64,000 nt of DNA, taken from assembly GCA_946902875.1 (NCBI GenBank), contig OX336338.1:13507971-13571970 (forward strand). Direction: 5' to 3'. Below the pieces are notes generated by a model. That model made no database searches. It worked only from the letters and a program-made list of their open reading frames with translations, and was not told the DNA's origin. Positions within the stretch are counted from its first letter, which is position 1. Each line of letters begins with the position of its first letter. This document shows positions 43,943 through 54,522 of the stretch, one piece after another. This DNA comes from Nematopogon swammerdamellus (lineage: Eukaryota > Arthropoda > Insecta > Lepidoptera > Adelidae). A program made the position numbers and the translations under genes.

Positions 43943-45365
43943 TTAGGTTAGGTTAGGTTAGGTTAGGTGAATAGGGGATTTTTCGGGCATACTCGAGCGC
44001 ATCAGTTTAAGATATGAGAGATACCTTAGACCTAATAGAACAACTTTGGAAAGTATTAGCTCTTTATCTAGTGACTAGTGCCTAGGATAGACGATCAGAT
44101 TAGTAAAAAAAAATCGATAGGCTGAAATACTCGAGCGCGTCAGATTAAGATATTGGGGGTTGATTTTAGTGTTTTAAGACTAAATTTAACTAATTTGACG
44201 ATAAGTCCTTGACGCCGCAAAGTTATAGGGTCGCGAACTTGTAAAAAAAAACGTTAATCCGGTATTCTCGAGCGCGATAATTTTTTTTTTTATTTTGAAG
44301 AATGTAATCTAAAACTTACAAAAAATACAAAATCTGCCGGTTTCCGCATGACCGGAAGTGTGGAGGAGCCATTTCGTCTTCCGAAAAAGGCGCTGCGGCA
44401 TATAAATCGCAAACGATACATTTTACAAAAAAAAGGTTCAAATAAAAAAAAAGGTAATTTTATTTTACACAAAAAAGGTCTCTTCATATTTTTGTCTAAA
44501 GTCAAAATTTTTGGACTTATAGCATCATAAAAACTCAAACTCCCAGTTTTTTGAGTATATCTCGAAAACGGAGGGAGTTACAAAAAAAATTTATATGAAA
44601 CAACGATGATTAAATTATCTAACTTTTATTATATCTCAAACTTTTTTTTTCCTAAAGCTTCTCAAAAATTTTTCTGGACTCAAAAAAAGTTCCGCATATC
44701 TGTATAAAAAATAAAATTTTTACTACGATACATCTACATTTACGTTGATTGTATATCTATCGCTTTATTGTCATTCCTAAATTCCCAGTTTTATCAGAAA
44801 AATAAAAAAAAAAGTCTTTTTTTCGGCAGATTAAGAGAACCCACCAACATTTTTGTCAGATTAAGAAAATAAGCTTTCAGGACACCGAGATAAACCATCC
44901 CTATAAAAATCTGACGCTCTCGAGTATTTCAAAAGAAATTTTTTTTTTTGCATTTTCAAAATATTTTCGTAAGTTATCGTCACGCCAAAATCGTCAGTTT
45001 TTTTTAAGGGAGCTTCCTTGGGGCCTACTTAACACCCCTTCTGAAAATCTGCCGCTCTCGAGTAAATTTTTTTTTCGGATTTTTGACTATCTTGTATGCC
45101 TACCCCCACCACGCAAACCGGCAGATAAGTATACCGGTGTTATCAGAGGCACTTGGGGCATACGTGGTATGAATATCTGACGCGCACGAGAATGCCCAAG
45201 TAACTGTTTTTTTTTACATTTTTGAAAAACCGTGCACGCCAAACCCACCGCTAAAATGGTTTTTACCATACTAGCTTTTCTTTTCGAAATTACTTCATCT
45301 TTCGATTTTAATAGGTCTCGACGGTGCTCGAGAATGCCGCCATTTAGCGACCTCACCTCCCTAAC
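43943..45365. mobile_element. Inverted-symmetric array of CTCGAG-centred motifs, possible undescribed DNA element
   Basis: Starts with five TTAGG units (43943-43967) and ends, on the other strand, with TTAGGGAGG (about 45354-45362). A motif like ATACTCGAGCGCGTCAG occurs forward at 43992, 44130 and 44267, and in reverse complement at 44919, 45057, 45185 (CACGAG) and 45327. Spacing is about 128-142 bp except for the central 652 bp. Pairs of motifs share one axis near 44662. No coding potential is evident. Confidence 0.55.
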
Positions 45366-46245
45366 TACTAGTGATGTAACTTGAAAGAAAAGAAAATGTT
45401 TTCTTTATAATTTGAGAAAAAAACATGAAAAAAAACTTGGCACCGTCGTTTTTTTCTAAATTAGGTTTTTTTTTCAGAAAAAAGGAAATACTGTAACTAA
45501 AATGGGATGAAACGCTAAAAAATGAGATTGTTTTATTGTAATTTCAATAATCAAAAGTCAAATTAAGTTAAAATTAACGAAATTATACATAATATGAACT
45601 TAAAAAATACTTAAATCTTCATCTGTGTTAGAATAGCCTGTTAAACACCTGAAATCCTTGCTCAATTCAACCGAAACATAAACCGAACGAGGATTGGGGA
45701 AATCCCTGTCCGTAATCGTGAACATCAGTAAGTGTTACCATTTTTTTTTGTACTATTTAACAAAATCAATTTGTAGTTACAAAGGACAATGGGCGTTTTG
45801 GTACCCCCCACCAACCACCACCAACAGCAATGAGTCATATGTCGTTGGAAAGGTCTTTTAATATGTATCAATACTTACTATGACGGCTCAGCCCAAAGAG
45901 TTGTGCTTTCGGAGATATACTGATTTTTTTTATATAGGTATGCTATAATAGTCTTCATTAGACAAAAAACATGTTATAACATGTGAATGGTGTTGTATTA
46001 TTTATTAACTCAGACAGAACATCGACAGTGACAAACCGCGGGCTGTATTATCCCCTCCCCCGAACCCACCAACACCCCACCCCCCTCCCCCGCCATTTCT
46101 CGATGCGTGCGTATGCGCAGGCAGCATACAGGTAAGGTAGGTAGTCGTTCGATTGTATTTTTTTTTTATGTAATCCGGTATGGGTGGCTGAGTCGGAGGT
46201 TGGTCAGAGGGGCCCGAAAGCGCGTGCTCCGACAAGCCAATATCA

Positions 46246-46500
46246 CTTTTTTTATTTTTATGGTAACTGACACGGATGCCTACATCACCTACAACATCCG
46301 TGATGTCAGCCCATAACCGGGTGAACTAAGTGCCATGTCAGTGCTTCCCTTCGATCGTGCCGGCTACGCTGAACATCATCAGGTCTATTCTTGTAAATTC
46401 TGACAGCGGAATCAGCACTGTTGTGGCGCTGAGAGCCACTTACCAAAGTGGCTCTGCTGGACGGAAAACACAAACTATTTACATAGCCGTTTTGACCGAC
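46246..46500 (-). mobile_element. SINE body/tail fragment in the left palindrome arm
   Basis: Minus-strand reading gives AACGGCTATGTAAATAGTTT, TAGCCGGCACGATC and the tail GATGTTGTAGGTGATGTAGG ending CCATAAAAATAAAA. It matches the tails of copies S1 and S2, with an internal unrelated piece at about 46377-46455. Confidence 0.65.
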
Positions 46501-46544
46501 AATAGCAGCCTCGGCTGTGTTCTCCTCTAGTTCAGTATAGCCAG

Positions 46545-46876
46545 CAATCCAGGGAAGTCTCCGGTATGGCACCTTCTCGGAGGATGGGTGACCGCTCGAC
46601 CGTTGGAGGCTGACCGTGGTTCGGATTCCACGTAAAACTGTAGGTCCCTTCCCTTCCTACCTTACTCGGTGGTAGGGTTCAACCCGCCCGGGTTGGTACA
46701 ACCGCACTGAATGAGAGGTCGGTCAAAACGGCTATGTAAATAGTTTGTTTTTTCCATCCAGTTCAGCGTAGCCGGCACGATAGAAGGGAAGCACTGACAT
46801 GACACGCCCGTCTGACATCACGGATGTTGTAGGTGATGTAGGCATCCGTGTCAGTTACCATAAAAATAAAAAAAAG
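46545..46876 (+). mobile_element. tRNA/5S-type SINE, copy S3 (rearranged head)
   Basis: Begins within the 5S-like segment (GGATGGGTGACCGCT at 46579), then GGTTCGGATTCCACGTAAAA, the body and the tail ending CCATAAAAATAAAAAAAA. It is preceded by tail-type sequence of the 51270 SINE (TTCTCCTCTAGTTCAGTATA), so it is a chimera. Confidence 0.65.
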
Positions 46877-47596
46877 TGATAGCTTGTCGGAGCATGCGCT
46901 TTGGCCCCTCCAACTCAGCCACCTATACCGGATTACATAAAAAAATACAATCGAACGACTACCTACCTTACCTGTATGCTGCCTGCGCATACGCACGCAT
47001 CGAGAAATGGCGGGGGAGGGGGGTGGGGTGTTGGTGGGTTCGGGGGAGGGGATAATACAGCCCGCGGTTTGTCACTGTCGATGTTCTGTCTGAGTTAATA
47101 AATAATACAACACCATTCACATGTTATAACATGTTTTTTGTCTAATGAAGACTATTATAGCATACCTATATAAAAAAAATCAGTATATCTCCGAAAGCAC
47201 AACTCTTTGGGAGGAGCCGTCATAGTAAGTATTGATACATATTAAAAGACCTTTCCAACGACATATGACTCATTGCTGTTGGTGGTGGTTGGTGGGGGTA
47301 CATACATTTTTGCCCATCCTCCTTTAAATGAGAAACAATTGATTATTAACTCGTATTTAATGGTAACCACCTTATTATATTTTTATTTTCGTACTCTAGA
47401 AAAAAACACACTTACTTCAGAAAAAAAACTGTATTTTTTCTTGTTTTCTTTTCAAGGTTTTTTTTCATGTAAGAAAAAAAAACTGGTTTTTTACAACTCT
47501 ATTAAAACCACCTCTTTCGGGAATTCTGAAAGTTTTCTAGGAATTCCAGGATTTGAAAAATATATCCTGGTAGTGATATAGTTAGTTAGTTTGGTC

Positions 47597-47990
47597 ACCC
47601 TCGATAGCTCAGTGGTGCAGACAGTCAACTGTCGCTATTGAATGTTAAGCAACGCTGGGTGTGGTCAGTACTTGGATGGGTGACCGCTGACCGTTGGAGG
47701 CTGACCGAGGTTCGGATTCCTCGTAAAACTGTAGGTCCCTTCCCTCCCAATCTTACTTGGTGGTAGGGTTTAACCCGCCCGGGTTGCTACCTCCACACTA
47801 AATGAAACGTCGGTCCAAACGGCTATGTAAATAGTTTGTGTTTTCCGACCAGTTCAGTGTAGCCGGCACGATCAAAGGGGGAAGCACTGACATGGCACCT
47901 AGTTCACCCGGTGTTATGGGCTGACATCACGGACGTTGTAGGTGATGTAGCCAACCGTGACAGTTTCCATAAAAAAAAATTAAAAAAAAG
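47597..47990 (+). mobile_element. tRNA/5S chimeric SINE, copy S2 (full head)
   Basis: The head has a tRNA-type A box TAGCTCAGTGGT at 47605-47616, then a 5S rRNA-like segment TTAAGCAACGCTGGGTGTGG and TCAGTACTTGGATGGGTGAC, then a tRNA-type B box GGTTCGGATTCC, then body and tail ending CCATAAAAAAAAATTAAAAA. This is the most complete copy in the window. Confidence 0.8.
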
Positions 47991-48199
47991 TTAGTAATAG
48001 GTATTTGACACTTGTGATGTGCTTTCATGTATGAATACCTTATTTAAAGACCCAAAAATTATTTTGAAAACATTTATTGGTATAGAGGTGACTTTGACAT
48101 ACGATTACACTACAATTTATATGAAAAAAGAAAACGATTGGTAGACTGGTAGTTGCAAATTAAACAAAATGTACTGTTTTCAATGCCTTTTATTTTCAA

Positions 48200-48889
48200 G
48201 TGCAAATAGTGTATGGAGTAGTGTATGGAGAGTTCCTAATTTATATAAATAACCTCTGTAACATTACACTACACAACTGTCAAATCATTACCTATGCGGA
48301 CGACACAGTTCTATTATTCTCGGGTAGGACATGGGCAGAAATATTCGAAAATGCAGGAAAAGGTTTAATTAAAACAAAAACATGGCTAGAAAATAATCTT
48401 CTCACAATGAACTCCGCAAAAACTAAATACATGTGTTTCTCTATAAATGCAGCAGGACAACCGGACAGTACACATAAGCTTAAACTTCATGACACAAGTT
48501 GCCCCATATCAGGTACATGCATCTGTGAAATATTAGAAAGGGTAAATCAGCTTAAGTATTTTGGAGTTACAATAGACAAGCACCTAACGTGGCAGTTTCA
48601 CATAGAAATTGTAGCAAATAGACTCAGAAAGCTGACCTACTTTTTCAAATCAATTCGAAACTGTGCCACCGTGCAAACAATAAAAACAGTATTTAGGGCT
48701 GTCGCCGAACCCATTATTGCCTATTGTTTAACAGTCTGGGGAGGTGCAGCTAAAACGTATTTAATCGAGGCTGAGCGCGCCCAACGCACAGCTCTAAAAG
48801 TTCTATTTAAAAAAACCTTACAGGCATGGCACACAAGACCTACTTCTAGAGACTGGAATGCTATCTGTAAGGCAATTTTATATATATAA
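48200..48889 (+). pseudogene. CR1/L2-like reverse transcriptase fragment
   Basis: A 229-residue open stretch with ITYADDTVLLFSGRTWAEIF, LENNLLTMNSAKTKYMCFSI, VNQLKYFGVTIDKHLTWQFH and VFRAVAEPIIAYCLTVWGGA. These are the YADD palm block and thumb of a non-LTR RT of a family different from 42510 and J1/J2. N-terminal RT blocks and the C-terminus are missing. The frame is open, but the element is not complete. Confidence 0.75.
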
Positions 48890-48968
48890 TACTATTTTTA
48901 CCGTGCAACAAACTAAAAGTCGACTGTCGTTGTCTCTCTGTTAGTCCTTCTGTTCTGTCTCTGTGACT

Positions 48969-49431
48969 AATTTTGACCACATAATGAATTATTTGTATTA
49001 CATGTGGTACACCGTTGGAAAGGGCATAAACTAGCAAACGTTTTAAAAGAAAATGAAGATATCAATTGCTGTCAGTTTTTTTTTAAATGAATTAAGAAAT
49101 TAAGATTCTGTCATATTTTTACTCATTCTCGGGACTTTGGCAGGTCATAAGACCTTTTCATGGTATTAACTTCATCAAATAAAATTTTTTCTAGAACGAG
49201 GATACATCGTAAAATTCAATAAATAATAATTATGTCGTGCTGATAAAATCATAAACAAAAAAGTTACAAGGGTTTAAAGCAAGGATATTGGTAATTTTCA
49301 AAAATAAAGAAAAAAAAATCGTATCTCTATACCACGTGACATCTGACAAAAGGTATCATGGGTCAAAACGTTGCAAATGACCCCACTTACCTACAAAAAA
49401 AAATTGTCGGTCGATGTGCCGAACAACCTGT
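48969..49431 (+). repeat. Dispersed 0.46-kb repeat, copy 1
   Basis: Matches 62536-63000 in reverse complement throughout, with small differences. It contains TTTTTGTTTATGATT-type strings and ends GTGCCGAACAACCTGTATAA, a CAGGGTGTTCGGCAC-type terminus on the other strand. Probably a non-autonomous DNA element; non-coding. Confidence 0.8.
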
Positions 49432-49681
49432 ATAATAAAATAAATTCTGTCTATTATGTAAGATTACTGACTGGCAACAAGTTCCAGCTTCCTTTGGTCC
49501 AAATTTCACCCCACCCCACTGGAAGTTATACTTAAATTTTAAAATCAAAAGAAGTTGAAAGTTTATAGCTAGCTAGTTCCTTGTATTGTAATTCAAGAAT
49601 TTTACCGCTCCTCTTCAAACTCCTCCACACTCATAAATAAGATTCTGATAAAAATACATACATATGTTGTTTTACATGCAG

Positions 49682-49834
49682 GTTGCTAAATGCGCTATCA
49701 AGGTGGAGCTGGTGAACGACACGTGGACCGAACTGAAGGGTGAGATCGCTGGGCCTCCGGACACGCCCTACGAGGGTGGCACCTATGTCTTGGAAATTAA
49801 AGTCCCCGAGACATACCCCTTCAACCCGCCAAAG
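49682..49834 (+). CDS. UBE2K: UBE2K (E2-25K) ubiquitin-conjugating enzyme, coding exon 2
   Basis: 51 codons in phase 0, between an acceptor TTTACATGCAG and a donor AAG/GTATAT. It reads VAKCAIKVELVNDTWTELKG, EIAGPPDTPYEGGTYVLEIK and ends YPFNPPK, the UBC-fold beta-meander with the invariant GPPDTPYEGG and PFxPPK motifs. It supplies residues 22-72. The open frame extends a few residues both sides, but those are intronic. Confidence 0.95.
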
Positions 49835-50050
49835 GTATATTTCCATTGTTATATTCGACATATACGAGCAGGCAGGACTACTCACATTTATTATTTGTCG
49901 TTAGTGGAGTGCATGCATCGGTGATCGGACTCCACTGTCACTGCAAACTCTCAGATTTATTGTGACATTCCCCGCTTACAGTTCCCCCTCAATTCCTTAC
50001 TTATGTAAGTAGTGCACAATTTTTTGAGGTTTATTTATTTTATTTATTTA

Positions 50051-50932
50051 CTAGCTTTTGCCCGCGGCTTCGCTTTCGGTAGACTCGGTTTAATAGCAAA
50101 TCCGATTTAAACGCAAAAATATGATAGTAAACGATCCCTTCTCTTATATTTTTTATCTCTCTCTCTCCCTCCCTCCTCCTCCCTTCCCCCTCCCTCACCC
50201 TACTTCCCTCCCTCGCCTCCGCCCCTCCCAACCCCTCCTGTCCGTCCTTTTCTCCCCTCTTTTGCCCCGGCACTACCATTCGACATAAAATTCCGTTCAT
50301 ATTATATTTTCTTTGATACTGCTCAGTTCTATTGCTATTTAGCGTGATGGTATATAGCTTATAGCTTTTACTCGCGGCTTCGCTCGCGGTAAAATAGGTT
50401 TAATAGCAAATCCGATTTAAGCGCAAACGTGATAAAAAAATAAACGATCGGTTCTCTTGTATTCTCTGTCTCTCCCCTGAACCTTCTCTCCCTCCCTCTC
50501 TCACTTCCTCGCTTCAGCCGTCTCTTTTCTCCGTACCCCTCTTTCCCCTTCTCCTTAACCTCGTTATCTGTTTACCTCTCTAACTACTTCCCTCCTTCCC
50601 CTCTCCCTTCTCCCTCGCTCCCCCTTTTTCCCCCATATGCACTCCCTCCCTCCCCCCTCACTCCTTTCCTCTTCCCCTTCCACCTTCTCCCTACCTACCA
50701 CTCTTTCCGCCTTCTTCATCTTCCCTCTTCCTTTCTTCCTCCCCCCTCGCCCACCCCTCCATTCCCTCCCCCTGCGCCACTTCTATCCCTTCCACGGCAA
50801 CTTCTATCCGTCCCTCCCTCAGCCCTCGTTCAACCATTTCTCCCCCGCCGCTTCCCCCTCGTCCCGACCAGGATTCGAACCTGGAACTCTGGCTTGAGCC
50901 GCCAGCCCGCTGCCACCGGGTCGCCGACGTAT
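50051..50932 (-). repeat. Composite of Helitron-like ends, polypyrimidine tract and a tRNA-like SINE head
   Basis: Two Helitron-like ends (CTAGCTTTTGCCCGCGGC at 50051 and a diverged one near 50365) are followed by AATAGCAAATCCGATTTAA copies. From about 50155 to 50860 the plus strand is strongly C/T-rich. At 50862-50932 the minus strand has a tRNA-like sequence with B box GGTTCGAATCC. The acceptor ends do not pair, so it is a SINE head rather than a tRNA gene. Confidence 0.55.
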
Positions 50933-51269
50933 CTCTCTAAATTTTCGAACCGTTGCTTGCATGTTCTCTAGTAGGTATGTCGCATCTCCTGCGTTCAGTC
51001 AACTTGCACAATTCAATATTGAATCTTATGCTGTCGTCACCAAAGTCGTATTTGTATAACAGATAAGGGTAATCGGATAAGGTTTAGGGGGGTAAAAAAC
51101 ATAAACCCTGAAAGACAAATTTTGACATAATTTGTGGGTATATTAGCTGAGAATGTGCAAGTGTCTCTGTTGCACGTTTCGGCGGCGGGTAGATGCGAAT
51201 GGAGGCAGAGATACTTCTTTGAAATACCTAACATGTTATCACGAGGTTGACTTCCGTCTGGTCTTAAGC

Positions 51270-51690
51270 GGCGGGTGGCCGAGTGGTCTGGGCGTCTCGG
51301 CTTCTCTTGCGAGAGGTCCGAGGTTCGAATACTGTCTGCGTGTAGGTACCAATTTTTTTTCTGATTGACAAATTTACGTGCATACCTGCTACTTCACCAT
51401 TCGGAACTAGTGTAAAACTGTAGGTCCCTTCCCTTGCATACTACTAAGTGGTAGGCTCAATTTTGAAATTGAAATAGTAGACGACTGGGTTGGTTCCATC
51501 GCACTGGATGTAATATGCCCACATAGCAGCGTCAACTATTTTCTCCTCTAGTCCAGTATATATAGTAATTCAAAAGGGAAGTCTCTGGTATGACACCTAT
51601 CTCCCCAAGGTGATATTGGCTGGTAGGAGCATGTGCTTTGGCCCCTCTGATTCAGCCACCCATACCGGATTACTTAAAAATAATAATGTG
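51270..51690 (+). mobile_element. tRNA-headed SINE, copy S4
   Basis: Head GCGGGTGGCCGAGTGGTCTG (A box) and GAGGTTCGAATAC (B box), without the 5S-like segment. The body GTAAAACTGTAGGTCCCTTC is shared with the tRNA/5S SINEs, but the tail is different (GCCCCTCTGATTCAGCCACC, then ATACCGGATTACTTAAAA). The same tail type occurs in the arms of the palindrome at 45787-47330. Confidence 0.7.
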
Positions 51691-52387
51691 AGCGATCTCT
51701 GTCAGTGTGAAGCTCTTAAAGTCCATCAAGTGGATCAATTCGATCATTGATTTCAATCGTACTGATGATTGTAGTGACCTTGTTGCGACATCTGATCATT
51801 CTGCAATGAGTGCATGTGGTAATATGAACGCAGGCGGAGCTCTCCACAAAAACGCTCATTCCTACTAAGTCGATTTAGATTTTTTTTTATTTATTTCTTA
51901 TTATGGTGGCAATTAAGGAACCTTCCAATAAAATTTGAAAAATATAATTTAGCTTAGAAAAGTACGAAAAAAGAATCTCTTTAAACTGCTTTCTTGTTCT
52001 AATGAGAAAAATTAGCTAAAGTAGTACTAGACAAAAACGCGCATGGATACAGATGGGAGCCGGCGGCATAATAAATACCTGCTCCGCGTGGAGCAGTTGG
52101 GAGCCGGCAGGTTAATATTCTCTGTGAAGTCAGTTGGGAGTCGGCTCTTCTTCGTGTAACTGAACTGAATATCATAAAAAACAAATTGTGACAAGGCCGA
52201 GAGTAGTAAAACTACCGTAAGAACGCTAAATAAACAATATACAATTATCCAAAAGGTTATAATTCTTGAACAACTAGATGGATTTGAATGAATTCTATAC
52301 CTGCATAAGTTAGTTGATCTCTAAGGCTCGTTCTGAAAACCCTAAATGCCAAGGCATTCTTCACGTTCACAATATATAATAATAAAT

Positions 52388-52541
52388 GTGGCCTGTCCAC
52401 TCGACGATCGTTGTGCCCATTGTTGTATCGGCGCATGGGCTGATAGCGAAGAGCCTCGACGACCACCTTAATAATCTCTCGCTGAGTAGTTCGGTCAAGG
52501 ACCAGATCCAGAAGGCAGCCCTGCTCGACACTGCGCGCCAT
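52388..52541 (+). pseudogene. Dong/R4-like C-terminal fragment
   Basis: About 150 bp closely similar to 4963-5115 of the Dong-like element (TCGACGATCGTTGTGCCCAT, GCGAAGAGCCTCGACGACCA, AAGGCAGCCCTGCTCGACAC). It is followed by a stop (TAG), so only the extreme C-terminus remains. Confidence 0.8.
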
Positions 52542-52912
52542 CAAGAATAGAAGCAGAAGAGTAGTAACGGTCCTGTGTTTGTACAGCGACCGCGTAGCCG
52601 CGAGTTAGTGGAAAACTCTCTAATAAGTTCCGTACCGGCGCGCCGACAAACCATTTCGCTTGCGACTGCGACGCACAACATCTCAGTGTTCGTTGCCTTA
52701 AATGGCGTCCTGCGCAGTGCGTACGTGCCGTAATAAATCTAAAACTGATGTTTTCGATTTATTGATATAAAGTGACAAAATATGGCATAACCTTCTACAA
52801 GGAAGTACTATGTTGTCAACAAATTGCATAAAACGGACATTGTGAGTTAATTACCACGAATGATACAATCGCGTACAAATGATAGATTGACATAAAAAAG
52901 ATCGTTGAAATT

Positions 52913-53906
52913 TTTATTTTTTTTTTTTTTTTTTTTTAATCTTTATTTTGTTTAGGGCTTTAGCCATTCCTGGCTATGCCAGCCCCATAGTAACTATATT
53001 GATTTTTTATTGTACTTCAGCACGATTCAACGCCTGTGACTTTACAAAAAAACTTAGTATGAATTCAAACTCCTCCCCCTGAGCTCGCCCCAAGGCTTCA
53101 TGTACTTTAAAAAACAGGTTGAGTCTGTCAGTTCTTAAGTCTCTCAATAGCTTCTGCCTCAGTTCTTGGTTCCGGGCACATTCCAACAGTATATGGAGTA
53201 GGTCCTCTTCTATCCCACATATGCTACAGTTGGGTGATTGTGCTATCTTCATAAGGTACATTGTCTTATTTGTTGGAATGTGTCCAGATCGTAGTCTCAG
53301 GCCCATTACAATTTCTGTTCTCGGTCTGTCGCTCTTGGCAAACCAGGGAATTTTTAACGGTTCACACTGCATTGTTCTGTACCATATACCTTTCTGCACT
53401 GATCTCTCATCGAAATATTGCTTCCACATATTATAACAGTTCTTTTTTATTTCGGGTAGGTGGTCAGTGCAGAAAGTTTAACATTGACTAATTATTGCAT
53501 CAGATGTACAAGCCTTACTAGCCAGGCAGTCGGCCTCCTCGTTGCCCGCAATACCAACGTGCGATGGAATCCATTGTAGAGTTATGCTCTTACCTTCGGT
53601 GCTCATTTTATATATATCTTTTAATATTTCGTATGAAACCGATCTTCCAAGGTTGCCCTTCGTACAGGACACGAGGTGTTGAAGTGCACTTTTTGAATCT
53701 GTGAGTATGACTGTCTTATTAGAACCGGTCGATGTGCTGTACGAAAGGGCCTCTGAAATCGCAATTAGTTCAGCAGTCATGATAGGAACTTTTGCGGGTA
53801 TGTTGATCTCCATCCCATCGTTGGTTTGCGGGTCCCAAAAGGCTGCCCCTGTCCCATTATCATTTTTTGAGCCATCTGTATAGATTTTGTAGTGTTCACT
53901 GTACAT
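52913..53906 (-). mobile_element. Non-LTR element with RNase H domain, 5'-truncated, 8-bp target duplication
   Basis: Minus-strand protein of about 299 codons (53906 to 53007) with one in-frame TAA at about 53478. RNase H motifs are intact: YTDGSKND, MTAELIAISEAL, ILTDSKSAL, WIPSHVGIAGNEEADCLA, that is D-E-D-D. Downstream is a Cys/His motif region CSICGIEEDLLHILLECARN. A poly(A) tail (poly T at about 52916-52938) and the direct repeat TTGAAATT (52905-52912 and 53907-53914) mark its ends. Typical of I/LOA/R1-group elements with RNase H. Confidence 0.8.
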
Positions 53907-54138
53907 TTGAAATTATGAGTAGATACTAACACTTACACACAAACGAAACCCTTATAATTTCGTATGTTCGTCGTTTGGATTCGAAATAATATTCCTCAGC
54001 TAGACGTTCGGCGAAGGGCCCTACGAAAATCGAAGCCTAGGGCGAGCAGGATCCTCAATTAGGCTCTGCGCATGATTGTACAGGAAGTGCAGCGACAATT
54101 GTTCATTGGAGTAAAACAATGTTGTGTTGTGTCTTCAG

Positions 54139-54522
54139 ATTCGCTTCGTCACAAAGATATGGCACCCGAACATCTCGTCGGTGACCGGCGCGATCTGCCT
54201 GGACATCCTGAAGGACCAGTGGGCGGCGGCGATGACGCTGCGCACGGTGCTGCTGTCGCTGCAGGCTCTGCTCTCGGCCGCCGAGCCCAACGACCCGCAG
54301 GACGCCGTCGTCGCCAAGCAGTACATTGAGAAGCCGGAGATGTTCAAGCGCACCGCGAGGCACTGGGCCAACGTCTACGCCGGCGGACCCTACCAGAACA
54401 AAGATTGCGACGCCAAAATAGAGCGACTCTTAGATATGGGAATAGACGAGCACGAGGCACGCGTCGCTCTCTCCACTTTCGATTGGCAACTCGAGTCCGC
54501 CACCGAACAACTCTTCAGCTAA
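54139..54522 (+). CDS. UBE2K: UBE2K (E2-25K) ubiquitin-conjugating enzyme, coding exon 3
   Basis: 127 codons plus TAA after an acceptor GTGTCTTCAG, phase 0. It starts IRFVTKIWHPNISSVTGAIC, so the HPN motif is at 81-83 and the catalytic cysteine at residue 92 of the spliced protein, as in human UBE2K. LDILKDQWAAAMTLRTVLLS follows, then a linker and a UBA domain (about 160-199, CDAKIERLLDMGIDEHEARV) ending ATEQLFS. The total of 199 residues is one less than human. GC-rich codons contrast with the flanking intron. Confidence 0.97.
   Translation: MRFVTKIWHPNISSVTGAICLDILKDQWAAAMTLRTVLLSLQALLSAAEPNDPQDAVVAKQYIEKPEMFKRTARHWANVYAGGPYQNKDCDAKIERLLDMGIDEHEARVALSTFDWQLESATEQLFS

Larger units (their letters stand above)
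45787..47330. repeat. 1.5-kb palindrome with about 550-590-bp arms
   Basis: Left arm 45787 to about 46375 and right arm about 46757-47330 are reverse complements with few differences, including the purine-rich GGGGGAGGGGGGTGGGGTG (right) and its complement (left). Pairing resumes at 46455-46500 with 46719-46757, leaving an unpaired centre of about 220 bp. Each arm carries a SINE tail in opposite orientation. It lies in UBE2K intron 1. Confidence 0.9.
28355..49681 (+). other. UBE2K intron 1, 21.3 kb
   Basis: It begins GTTTGT and ends TTTACATGCAG. Between lie the minisatellite, jockey-like copies, SINEs, MITEs, inverted arrays and RT fragments listed separately. Stretches with nothing recognised are 28355-29081, 29723-30649, 31310-31440, 31691-31847, 34771-35039, 40071-40805 (some tandem-like phrases such as ACCACATAAATTG), 41990-42510, 43223-43940 (two copies of GCGCGGGGCTTATAACATTT at 43586 and 43630) and 45366-45786. 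Confidence 0.85.
49835..54138 (+). other. UBE2K intron 2, 4.3 kb
   Basis: From GTATAT to GTGTCTTCAG. It contains the pyrimidine-rich composite, a SINE, a Dong-like fragment and the RNase H element listed separately. In 49835-50050, 50933-51265, 51700-52387, 52545-52900 and 53915-54138 nothing else is recognised. Confidence 0.85.

Noticed and set aside
47625..47690. 5S rRNA gene
   Set aside because: Only about 50 bases of the 3' half resemble 5S rRNA, embedded in a SINE with a tail; the 5' half is absent.
50862..50932. tRNA gene on the minus strand
   Set aside because: A and B boxes are present, but the acceptor ends do not pair; it looks like a SINE head.
51271..51340. tRNA gene of the Ser/Leu type
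   Set aside because: The acceptor stem does not pair properly and the sequence runs into a SINE body and tail.
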